Below, piece after piece: positions 1 to 7,979 of a DNA stretch of 64,000 nt. Numbering within the stretch: position 1 is the stretch's first letter; every line of letters starts with the position of its first letter. Where the stretch lies: assembly GCF_002078175.1 (NCBI RefSeq), contig NZ_MWFK01000001.1:1116001-1180000 (forward strand), given 5' to 3'. Source of the stretch: Streptomyces sp. M41(2017) (GTDB taxonomy: Bacteria > Actinomycetota > Actinomycetes > Streptomycetales > Streptomycetaceae). Under the pieces are notes generated by a model that was not told where the DNA came from, did not search any database, and worked only from the letters and a program-made list of their open reading frames with translations. The translations under genes were made by a program, and so were the position numbers.

Positions 1-71
1 CGGGCTGAGACCGCCGGGAGCCGGTCGGCAGCGGCGACCGGCCCTCCCTTGCGGGAAGAACGAGGCAGGTG

Positions 72-139
72 GAGCGTGAAACGCCGGAGGGCGTGGAGAC
101 CAGGGTTCCGGTCTCCACGCCCTCCGGCGTTTCACGCTC
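72..139. terminator. Perfect 30-bp hairpin, bidirectional terminator
   Basis: Bases 72-101 and 110-139 are exact inverted complements around an 8-base loop (102-109). The hairpin begins 22 bases after the cysM stop codon on the minus strand, so it most likely ends the cysO-cysM transcript. The remaining bases 1-71 show no gene. Confidence 0.8.
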
Positions 140-161
140 TTCGACGGGCGCGCCGTCCGGG

Positions 162-1520
<1,359 letters not shown>

Positions 1521-1622
1521 TCAGCGCGTACAGATGGCGCTCTGCAGCCTGCACAGGTCGACGTGCAGCCGCGCCACGAGCAGGGCGCCCGGCGTCTTGT
1601 CGCTCACGTCGTGGAAAACCAT
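1521..1622 (-). CDS. Cysteine-containing leader peptide upstream of cysO
   Basis: A 33-codon frame starts at 1622 and ends with TGA at 1521-1523. It contains ARLHVDLCRLQSAIC, which matches the small putative leader peptides that precede sulfur-metabolism genes in Streptomyces (recalled, not searched). It has cysteines at positions 24 and 31. A TANNNT -10 hexamer (TACGAT, 1634-1629) lies six bases before the ATG, so the message is probably leaderless. The 112-base gap to cysO is GC-rich and could hold an attenuator. The inferred role is cysteine-responsive attenuation: ribosome stalling at the Cys codons when cysteinyl-tRNA is scarce would allow cysO-cysM expression. Confidence 0.72.
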   Translation of the reverse strand: MVFHDVSDKTPGALLVARLHVDLCRLQSAICTR

Positions 1623-1628
1623 GGGCTC

Positions 1629-1634
1629 ATCGTA
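1629..1634 (-). promoter_or_regulatory. -10 element TACGAT of the cys leader peptide
   Basis: TACGAT lies six bases ahead of the leader-peptide ATG, the geometry expected for a leaderless transcript. No clear TTGACA-like -35 element is visible. Confidence 0.45.
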
Positions 1635-1701
1635 TCGATTCCCGGTACGGGTCCCGGAGTGTGATCTCGCATTCCGGACGATTTCTGACCGATGCGTGAG
1701 A

Positions 1702-2124
1702 TCAGTACGCCTCCACGACCTTGACCTCCTCCTCCGTGACCTCGCCCTCCACGATCCGGTACGAGCGGAACTGGAAGGGGCCCGCGGCGTCGGTGTCGGC
1801 CGTGGAGACGAGCACGTAGTGGGCGCCGGGCTCGTTGGCGTAGGAGAGGTCGGTGCGGGAGGGGTAGGCCTCGGTCGCGGTGTGCGAGTGGTAGATGACG
1901 ACGGGCTCCTCGTCGCGGTCGTCCATCTCGCGGTACAGCTTGAGCAGGTCGCCGGAGTCGAACTCGTAGAACGTGGGCGAGCGGGCCGCGTTGAGCATCG
2001 GGATGAACCGCTCGGGGCGGTCGGTTCCCGCCGGTCCCGCGACGACGCCGCACGCCTCGTCCGGGTGGTCCTGGCGCGCGTGCGCGACGATCTGGTCGAA
2101 CAGGGCCTGGGTGATGGTCAGCAT
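1702..2124 (-). CDS. mec: Mec, JAMM metalloprotease of the CysO pathway
   Basis: The 140-residue protein carries a complete JAMM/MPN+ zinc site: E23 in DEACGVVAG, H79 and H81 in YHSH, S89 and D92 in PSRTD. In M. tuberculosis the homologue Mec+ releases cysteine from the CysO-cysteine adduct. Here it may also trim the two residues after the CysO di-glycine, as JAMM proteases do for similar carriers with C-terminal extensions. TATCCT ends seven bases before the ATG, which suggests a leaderless transcript. The leader-peptide region separates mec from cysO, so the two may be transcribed separately. Confidence 0.93.
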   Translation of the reverse strand: MLTITQALFDQIVAHARQDHPDEACGVVAGPAGTDRPERFIPMLNAARSPTFYEFDSGDLLKLYREMDDRDEEPVVIYHSHTATEAYPSRTDLSYANEPGAHYVLVSTADTDAAGPFQFRSYRIVEGEVTEEEVKVVEAY

Positions 2125-2144
2125 GCTGGCCAGGATAAGCAGAA

Positions 2145-2181
2145 GGGCCGCTCCGTACCGAGGGGTGGTACGGAGCGGCCC
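2145..2181. terminator. 15-bp perfect hairpin between permease and mec
   Basis: Bases 2145-2159 pair perfectly with 2167-2181 around a seven-base loop. The hairpin lies about 80 bases after the amino-acid permease stop and only 20 bases before the mec start. It should end the permease transcript and leaves very little space for a mec promoter. Confidence 0.7.
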
Positions 2182-2259
2182 ACATGGTGAACCGTCGGGT
2201 GGTCCGCGGAGCCGGCCCGGGCGGGCGCCTCCCGTCGGACCGGCGACGGTCTGCCCAGG

Positions 2260-3711
2260 TCAGCCGACCTTTTCGAGCTCCGGCTCACGGCGCTGCGTGA
2301 TCTGCGGGTTGCGGGCCTTGAGGACCGCCCAGCCGATGGCGAGGGCGGCGGCCCAGACGGCCATCACGTAGAGGCAGACACGGGAGTCGGCGTCGTAGGC
2401 GATGAGTCCGGTGACGAAGAGGAGGAACGCGACCGCGACGTAGCTGCACTTGGCGCCGCCGGGGGCCGGGAAGGACGAGGCCGGCAGGCGGCCCGCGTCG
2501 ACGGCGCGGCGGTAGAGGATGTGGCTGACGAGGATCATCAGCCAGGTCCAGATGCCGGCCGCGGTGGCCACCGAGGTGACGTAGCCGAAGGCCTTCTCGG
2601 GGACGACGTAGTTCAGGATCACGCCGATGCCCATGAAGAGCACGGAGATCGTGATGCCGAACGCCGGCGTCTTGGTGGACGACAGCTTGTTGAAGATCCG
2701 CGGGGCCTCGCCGCTGTCCGCCAGGGTGCGCAGCATGCGGCCCGTGGAGTACATGCCGGAGTTGCAGGAGGACAGCGCGGCGCTGAGGACGACGAAGTTG
2801 ACGATGCCGGCGCCGGCCGGGATGCCGATCTTGGCGAAGGCCTCGACGAAGGGGCTGACGCCCGGTGCGAACTCCGTCCACTTCACGACGCAGAGGATGA
2901 CCGTGAGGGCACCGACGTAGAAGAGGGCGATGCGCCAGGGCAGGGTGTTGATGGCCTTGGGGAGGGTCTTCTCGGGGTTCTCGGACTCGCCCGCCGTGAC
3001 GCCGACGAGTTCGACGGCGAGGTAGGCGAACATGACGCCCTGGAGGGTCATCAGGGACGAGCCGATGCCCTTGGGGAAGAAGCCGTCGAACTGCCAGAGG
3101 TTGGCGACGGAGGCGGTGTCACCGGCGGAGCTGAAGCCGAAGGTGAGGACGCCGAGGCCGATCACGATCATGCCGATCAGCGCGGTGACCTTGACCATCG
3201 AGAACCAGAACTCGATCTCGCCGAAGAGCTTCACCGAGATGAGGTTCGCGACGAACAGGACGACCAGGAAGACCAGGGCCGTCACCCATTGCGGGACCGC
3301 AGGGAACCAGTAGTGGACGTAGATCGCGGCGGCGGTGAGCTCGGCCATGCCGGTCACCACCCACATGAGCCAGTAGGTCCAGCCGGTGAAGTAGCCGAAG
3401 AACGGGCCGAGGAACTCGCGGGAGTACTCCGCGAAGGAACCCGAGACCGGGCGGTAGAGCAGGAGTTCGCCGAGCGCCCGCATGATGAAGAAGATGATCA
3501 CGCCCGCGAGGGCGTACATCATGATCAGGCTGGGGCCGGCCTTGGCGATGTTCGCCCCGGCTCCCAGGAAGAGGCCGACGCCGATGGCGCCGCCGATGGC
3601 GATCATCTGGACCTGACGGCTGCCGAGCCCGCGCTCGTACCCCTCTTCGGGGGCGTCGCCGCCCACGGCCTCACTGCCGTCGTACTGCTTGTCGACCTGC
3701 GATGAGGTCAT
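2260..3711 (-). CDS. Amino-acid permease (APC superfamily, AAT family)
   Basis: This is a secondary transporter of about 483 residues with roughly 12 hydrophobic segments. The start of the transmembrane core, QMIAIGGAIGVGLFLGAG, is the diagnostic first-helix motif of amino acid/proton symporters of the AAT family (AnsP, GabP and ProY types). The charged N-terminus is cytoplasmic and the helices run from about residue 35 to 460. The substrate cannot be read from sequence; asparagine, proline or GABA are plausible. I chose the ATG at 3711 because AGAAAGG lies ten bases ahead; an upstream in-frame ATG would add seven residues and has no ribosome-binding site. The gene is monocistronic, with the hairpin at 2145-2181 behind it. 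Confidence 0.9.
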   Translation of the reverse strand: MTSSQVDKQYDGSEAVGGDAPEEGYERGLGSRQVQMIAIGGAIGVGLFLGAGANIAKAGPSLIMMYALAGVIIFFIMRALGELLLYRPVSGSFAEYSREFLGPFFGYFTGWTYWLMWVVTGMAELTAAAIYVHYWFPAVPQWVTALVFLVVLFVANLISVKLFGEIEFWFSMVKVTALIGMIVIGLGVLTFGFSSAGDTASVANLWQFDGFFPKGIGSSLMTLQGVMFAYLAVELVGVTAGESENPEKTLPKAINTLPWRIALFYVGALTVILCVVKWTEFAPGVSPFVEAFAKIGIPAGAGIVNFVVLSAALSSCNSGMYSTGRMLRTLADSGEAPRIFNKLSSTKTPAFGITISVLFMGIGVILNYVVPEKAFGYVTSVATAAGIWTWLMILVSHILYRRAVDAGRLPASSFPAPGGAKCSYVAVAFLLFVTGLIAYDADSRVCLYVMAVWAAALAIGWAVLKARNPQITQRREPELEKVG

Positions 3712-4071
3712 GTGTGGTGCGCCTTTCTCCATGCCGGTCCGAGCCAGTCCCTTGGCTACGGATCGGTTTCCGATCCCCCCGGATACGTGGAGCTGTGCCT
3801 GGCCGGCGGTCCGCCGGCTCGGTGGCGCACCCGGCGGGACGTGGGTGGTGTCCCGTCGGGCGGTCGTGAAGATTTATCACGGCCGCAACGTCGGGAGAGG
3901 GAGGGCGCTGTTGCGCAGACCACAGGAAGAACCGGACAAAACGTCGAACCGCGCCCCATAGGGCGCGGTGGTGGTGACGCGATCGTTATCCGGATTTGAG
4001 CGTCCGTTGAGCGAACACCGGAGGTGTTATGTCCGGACAGGTCGGGGCATAGCGGCCGAGGGTGCGAAGGT
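3712..4071. other. Gene-free spacer between permease and DUF2017 gene
   Basis: These 360 bases contain no credible gene. They hold the permease promoter region and ribosome-binding site (right after 3711) and the hairpin at 3949-3968. The short frames here do not show the third-position GC pattern of the neighbouring genes. Confidence 0.6.
3949..3968. terminator. Short GC hairpin downstream of DUF2017 gene
   Basis: CCGCGCCC (3949-3956) pairs with GGGCGCGG (3961-3968) across a four-base loop, about 100 bases after the DUF2017 stop. It has no U-tract, so terminator function is only probable. Confidence 0.45.
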
Positions 4072-4674
4072 TCAGGGCATCAGGGTTTCGACCAGGGTCT
4101 CCTGGAGACCGCCGAGCCAGAGGTACGCCATGACCATCGGCTTGCGCGGGTCCTCGTCCGGGAGCCGGTAGAGGAGGTCGGTGTCCTCCTCGTCGACGAC
4201 GTCGAGCCGGGAGCCGATCGCGAGCCGCAGGTCGTTCAGCGCGCGCAGCCACTGCTCGGACTGGGCGGCGTCCAGCTTCAGGACCGCTCCCCCGTCGCCC
4301 GGGGTCAGACCGTCCAGCGAGCGGATGACGGCGAGGGCGTTCTCGCGCTTGCCCGCGCGCAGGTCGTTCTCGGTGAAGCGGCGGAACTCCGAGGAGTGGG
4401 CGCGCTGCTCCTCGGCCTGTTCGGCGGAGGCGGCCTCGACGCCGGGGCCGCTGTACGCGTCCGGGAAGAGGCGCCGGAGCACCGGGTCGGCGGGCGGTTC
4501 GCTCGGGCCCTCCGCGAACAGCTCGGCGAGCGGGTCGTCCGGGGCGTTCTCCGCCGGGCCGGGACCGATGAGCTCCAGGAGCTGGACGGCGAGGGAGCGG
4601 ATGATGGAGATCTCGACCTCGTCGAGGGCGACGGCCGCGCCGCCGCCGGGGAGCGGTTCGAAGTGTCCAGGCAT
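4072..4674 (-). CDS. DUF2017 family protein downstream of clpS
   Basis: The 200-residue acidic, soluble protein matches the actinobacterial DUF2017 family, which is almost always encoded directly after clpS. Its function is not established. The family's recognisable parts are the N-terminal EVEISIIRSLAVQLLELIGP and the C-terminal half with an LR..ND.RLAIGSRLDV segment. The association suggests a role connected to ClpS/ClpAP protein turnover, but this is inference from position only. The gene starts 81 bases (27 codons) after the clpS stop and in the same frame. Confidence 0.85.
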   Translation of the reverse strand: MPGHFEPLPGGGAAVALDEVEISIIRSLAVQLLELIGPGPAENAPDDPLAELFAEGPSEPPADPVLRRLFPDAYSGPGVEAASAEQAEEQRAHSSEFRRFTENDLRAGKRENALAVIRSLDGLTPGDGGAVLKLDAAQSEQWLRALNDLRLAIGSRLDVVDEEDTDLLYRLPDEDPRKPMVMAYLWLGGLQETLVETLMP

Positions 4675-4687
4675 GGAGTGGGTTCGC

Positions 4688-4771
4688 TGCTTCCGGTCCT
4701 GCGGGCGGTCGGTGGACAGGGTCCGGCTGCTTCCGGTCCTGCTGGGGAGGTCCGGCTACTTCCGGTCCTGC
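4688..4771. repeat. Three copies of the clpS 3' end sequence
   Basis: A 15-base unit, CTRCTTCCGGTCCTG on the plus strand, occurs at 4688-4702, 4727-4741 and 4757-4771. The last copy encodes the ClpS C-terminus QDRK plus its TAG stop; in the other two copies TAG reads CAG. These look like partial duplications of the end of clpS into the spacer. Confidence 0.65.
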
Positions 4772-5073
4772 TGGAGGGTGGCCCACAGACCGTAGCCGTG
4801 CATGGCCTGCACGTCGCGCTCCATCTCCTCGCGCGAGCCGCTGGAGACGACCGCCCGGCCCTTGTGGTGGACGTCCATCATCAGCTTGGTCGCCTTGTCC
4901 TTGGAGTAGCCGAAGTACGTCTGGAAGACATACGTCACGTAGCTCATGAGGTTGACCGGGTCGTTGTGGACGATCGTGACCCAGGGGACGTCCGGCTCGG
5001 GTACGGCGAAGACCTCCTCCGCCGACTCGGTCTTCTCGATCTCTAGAGGTGCGGGAGCCGTCACAGCGCCCAT
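4756..5073 (-). CDS. clpS: ClpS, ATP-dependent Clp protease adaptor
   Basis: ClpS delivers N-degron substrates to the ClpA/ClpC-ClpP protease. The 105-residue protein has the hallmark segment [20 protein letters not shown] near residue 35-55 and the VHHKGRAVV motif, which form the N-end-rule binding pocket. The start was taken as the ATG at 5073 because it gives the usual ClpS length; the frame stays open upstream for 86 codons without family similarity. It is followed by DUF2017 and is divergent from pncB. Confidence 0.92.
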   Translation of the reverse strand: MGAVTAPAPLEIEKTESAEEVFAVPEPDVPWVTIVHNDPVNLMSYVTYVFQTYFGYSKDKATKLMMDVHHKGRAVVSSGSREEMERDVQAMHGYGLWATLQQDRK

Positions 5074-5159
5074 GCTGCCACCAGAGGGGGGCAGCCGCAC
5101 AAACGGGGACCGGGAAAAAGGGCGCGACTCCCCCGGACGACCGGAGACACCCCGGAAAT

Positions 5160-5187
5160 CGTCAAAGTGACGAGATGGGGGTACGAT
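5160..5187 (+). promoter_or_regulatory. pncB promoter with 13-bp inverted repeat
   Basis: CGTCA-AAG-TGACG (5160-5172) is a perfect inverted repeat just upstream of a -10 hexamer TACGAT (5182-5187). The pncB ATG follows seven bases later, as expected for leaderless initiation. The repeat would overlap the -35 region and could be a repressor operator, for example for an NAD-metabolism regulator. The regulator itself is not encoded nearby. Confidence 0.5.
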
Positions 5188-5194
5188 CCCTGCC

Positions 5195-6523
5195 ATGAAC
5201 ACAGCGGACCTTGGGCTGCCGGTGGATGTTCCGTCGACGGCTCTCTTCACCGACCAGTACGAGCTGACGATGTTGCAGGCCGCCCTCGCGGCCGGGACCG
5301 CCGATCGGCGGTCCGTCTTCGAGGTCTTCACGCGGCGGCTGCCCGAGGGGCGGCGCTACGGGGTCGTCGCGGGCACCGGACGGGTCCTCGACGCCGTCGA
5401 GAACTTCCGGTTCGACGCGGACGTGCTCGCCTTCCTGGGCGAGCGGGGGATCGTGGACGAGCCGACCCTGGAGTGGCTCTCCTCGTACCGCTTCGGCGGG
5501 GACGTCTGGGGCTACCCCGAGGGCGAGGTCTACTTCCCCGGGTCGCCGATCCTGCGGGTCGAGGGCAGCTTCGCGGAGTGCGTGCTCCTGGAGACCGTGA
5601 TCCTCTCGATCCTCAACCACGACTCCGCGATCGCCGCCGCCGCCTCCCGGATGGCCTCCGCCGCGGGGGACCGGCCGCTGATCGAGATGGGCGCCCGGCG
5701 CACCCACGAGCTGGCGGCGGTCGCCGCCTCGCGCGCCGCGTACGTCGGCGGCTTCGCCACCACGTCCGACCTGGCGGCCGGCTTCCGGTACGGCATCCCG
5801 ACGGTCGGCACCTCGGCCCACGCCTTCACCCTGCTCCACGACACCGAGCGGGACGCCTTCCAGGCCCAGGTCGACTCGCTGGGCCGGGGCACCACCCTGC
5901 TGGTGGACACCTACGACGTCGCCGAGGCCGTCCGGACGGCCGTCGAGGTCGCCGGGACCGAGCTGGGCGCGGTCCGGATCGACTCCGGTGACCTGCTGCT
6001 CGTCGCCCACCGGGTGCGGGAGCAGCTGGACGAGCTGGGCGCGCGGGACACGAAGATCGTCGTCACCTCCGACCTGGACGAGTACGCGATCGCCTCGCTG
6101 GCCGCCGCGCCCGTGGACGCGTACGGCGTCGGCACCCAGCTGGTGACGGGGTCCGGCCACCCCACCTGCTCGATGGTCTACAAGCTGGTCGCCCGCGCCG
6201 AGTCGGCCGACCCGACGGCGCCGCTGGTGCCGGTGGCGAAGAAGTCCTCGGGCGGCAAGACCTCCATCGGCGGCCGCAAGTGGGCCGCGCGGCGGCTGGA
6301 CGAGCACGCGGTCGCCGAGGCCGAGGTCATCGGCACCGGGCCGGTCCCCGCGGAGCTGGCCGACCAGCAGCTCCTGGTGGAACTGATCAAGGGCGGTCAG
6401 GTCCTGGCCCGCGAGTCCCTCGACGTCGTCCGGGACCGGCACGCCGCGGCCCGCACCCGGCTCCCCCTGTCGGCGGCCCAGCTCTCGCGGGGCGAACCGG
6501 TGCTGCCCACCGAGTACGTCTGA
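5195..6523 (+). CDS. pncB: Nicotinate phosphoribosyltransferase
   Basis: It converts nicotinate and PRPP to nicotinate mononucleotide in the Preiss-Handler route of NAD salvage. The 442-residue length and the motifs are typical: TDQYELTML near the N-terminus, the catalytic-loop region with GTSAHAF around residue 208, VDTYD, RIDSGDL and the C-terminal [13 protein letters not shown] segment. A nicotinamidase gene, which supplies its substrate, follows on the same strand 242 bases on. The start is the ATG at 5195 behind a TACGAT box, without a Shine-Dalgarno sequence. Confidence 0.95.
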   Translation: MNTADLGLPVDVPSTALFTDQYELTMLQAALAAGTADRRSVFEVFTRRLPEGRRYGVVAGTGRVLDAVENFRFDADVLAFLGERGIVDEPTLEWLSSYRFGGDVWGYPEGEVYFPGSPILRVEGSFAECVLLETVILSILNHDSAIAAAASRMASAAGDRPLIEMGARRTHELAAVAASRAAYVGGFATTSDLAAGFRYGIPTVGTSAHAFTLLHDTERDAFQAQVDSLGRGTTLLVDTYDVAEAVRTAVEVAGTELGAVRIDSGDLLLVAHRVREQLDELGARDTKIVVTSDLDEYAIASLAAAPVDAYGVGTQLVTGSGHPTCSMVYKLVARAESADPTAPLVPVAKKSSGGKTSIGGRKWAARRLDEHAVAEAEVIGTGPVPAELADQQLLVELIKGGQVLARESLDVVRDRHAAARTRLPLSAAQLSRGEPVLPTEYV

Positions 6524-6765
6524 GGTGCCGGAGGCGGGTGGGGTGCGTGGGGCGCCGCGCATGAACCTCCGGTGAGCGGGAATGCAACGGCCAGCGGGCC
6601 CGGCCGGGCCCGCGGACGCCGCACAGTCCCCCGCCCGCCCGGGATGTCTGCCGGACAGCCCCTCCCGCACCGCCCTTCGAGTCTCTACGCTCGGAAGTTC
6701 AACGGCCCGGCCCGCACACCCAGTTCGCCGACGTTCGCCGACCCCATAGCCGAAGGACACCGCCC

Positions 6766-7350
6766 ATGCGCCGCGCCTTGATCGTCGTAGACGTGCAGAA
6801 CGACTTCTGCGAGGGAGGCAGTCTCGCGGTGGCCGGGGGCGCCGACGTGGCCGCCGCCGTCACGGAGCTGATCGGGCAGGCGCCCGCCGGCTACCGGCAC
6901 GTGGTCGCCACCCGCGACGCGCACATCGCCCCCGGCGGCCACTTCGCCGACAACCCCGACTACGTGCACTCCTGGCCCGCGCACTGCGTGGCCGGCACGG
7001 AGGGCGTCGGCTTCCACCCGAACTTCGCTCCGGCGGTCGCCTCCGGCGCGATCGACGCCGTGTTCGACAAGGGCGCCTACGCGGCCGCGTACAGTGGCTT
7101 CGAAGGGGCCGACGAGAACGGGACCGGGCTGGCGGACTGGCTGCGGGCCCACGGGATCGGCGAGGTCGACGTGGTCGGCATCGCGACCGACCACTGTGTG
7201 CGGGCGACCGCCCTGGACGCGGCCCGCGAGGGGTTCCGCACGACCGTACTGCTCGATCTGACGGCCGGGGTCGCGAAGGAGACGACGGACCGCGCGCTGG
7301 AGGAGCTGCGCGCCGCCGGCGTGGAGCTCACGGGCAAGCCCGTGGTCTGA
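6766..7350 (+). CDS. pncA: Nicotinamidase (isochorismatase-like hydrolase)
   Basis: It hydrolyses nicotinamide to nicotinate and ammonia, feeding PncB. The catalytic triad is visible: D9 in VVDVQNDF, K102 in FDKGAYAAAYSGF and C144 in ATDHCVRAT. Metal ligands D51, H53 and H59 lie in RDAHIAPGGHF. The length of 194 residues is normal for bacterial PncA. AAGGACACC provides a weak ribosome-binding site. The 242-base gap to pncB probably holds its own promoter, for example the TACGCT at about 6686. Confidence 0.93.
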   Translation: MRRALIVVDVQNDFCEGGSLAVAGGADVAAAVTELIGQAPAGYRHVVATRDAHIAPGGHFADNPDYVHSWPAHCVAGTEGVGFHPNFAPAVASGAIDAVFDKGAYAAAYSGFEGADENGTGLADWLRAHGIGEVDVVGIATDHCVRATALDAAREGFRTTVLLDLTAGVAKETTDRALEELRAAGVELTGKPVV

Positions 7351-7522
7351 GCGGAGCGGATCCGGCCGGAAGGGCCCACGCCCGGCCCTCGGCCCGGCGC
7401 ACGGAGCACGACAGCCCCGCCACATTCCGTCACATCCCACTGCTTTCCATGACGCTCCGTAACGCCTGTCACGGTCGCCGCCGCGATCACGGCTGCGTTC
7501 GCGACCGAGGTCACGGCTGCGT

Positions 7523-7858
7523 TCACGGCTGCGGTGCCGGGCGTCTGAGCAGCGCTCTGATCGGGTGCCACAGCTCCTGGGTCAGCTCGGGGACGGCGCT
7601 GTCGGGTGCCGTCCGCCATATCAGCCCGTCCGGATGGTGCAGGACGGCGGTGATCTCGTCGGGGGTCGGCGGAGCCGCGTTGCCCCGCAGGTAGACGGTG
7701 CGCAGGCCGAGGTTCCGCAGCCGCGTCAGGGCGCGGGCGCGGTTCTGCGCGACGACGAGGAACCGGACACAGCCGCTGCCGGAACCTGCCGGACTGGGCA
7801 GGTTCAGCGCCACCACGACGCTGCCGTTCGGCAACTTGCAGAAGCCTCCTGCGGCCAT
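7523..7858 (-). CDS. Conserved hypothetical protein, 111 residues
   Basis: I recognise no domain. The soluble protein has a conserved-looking core with RARALTRLRNLGLRTVYLRGN followed by PPTPDEITAVLHHPDGLIW, and I recall close relatives only from Streptomyces. Its codon use is like the neighbouring genes, which supports a real gene. It converges with pncA and is followed upstream by its own short promoter region. Just beyond its stop, bases 7486-7533 contain three short repeats of TCACGGCTGCG. Confidence 0.7.
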   Translation of the reverse strand: MAAGGFCKLPNGSVVVALNLPSPAGSGSGCVRFLVVAQNRARALTRLRNLGLRTVYLRGNAAPPTPDEITAVLHHPDGLIWRTAPDSAVPELTQELWHPIRALLRRPAPQP

Positions 7859-7979
7859 GCGGTCACACCCCCGTGCGATTCGGTGTCAATAAGCCAGGCA
7901 CAGGACGCACCTAAACACGATCGGCGGCAACCCGCCAGGGGGTTGCCGCCGATACGCTTCTGACCTGCGGAAATGCTGA

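Noticed and set aside
7371..7389. AGGGCC/GGCCCT hairpin between pncA and the convergent hypothetical gene.
   Set aside because: The stem is only six base pairs and such GC pairs are frequent at this base composition, so it was not listed as a terminator.
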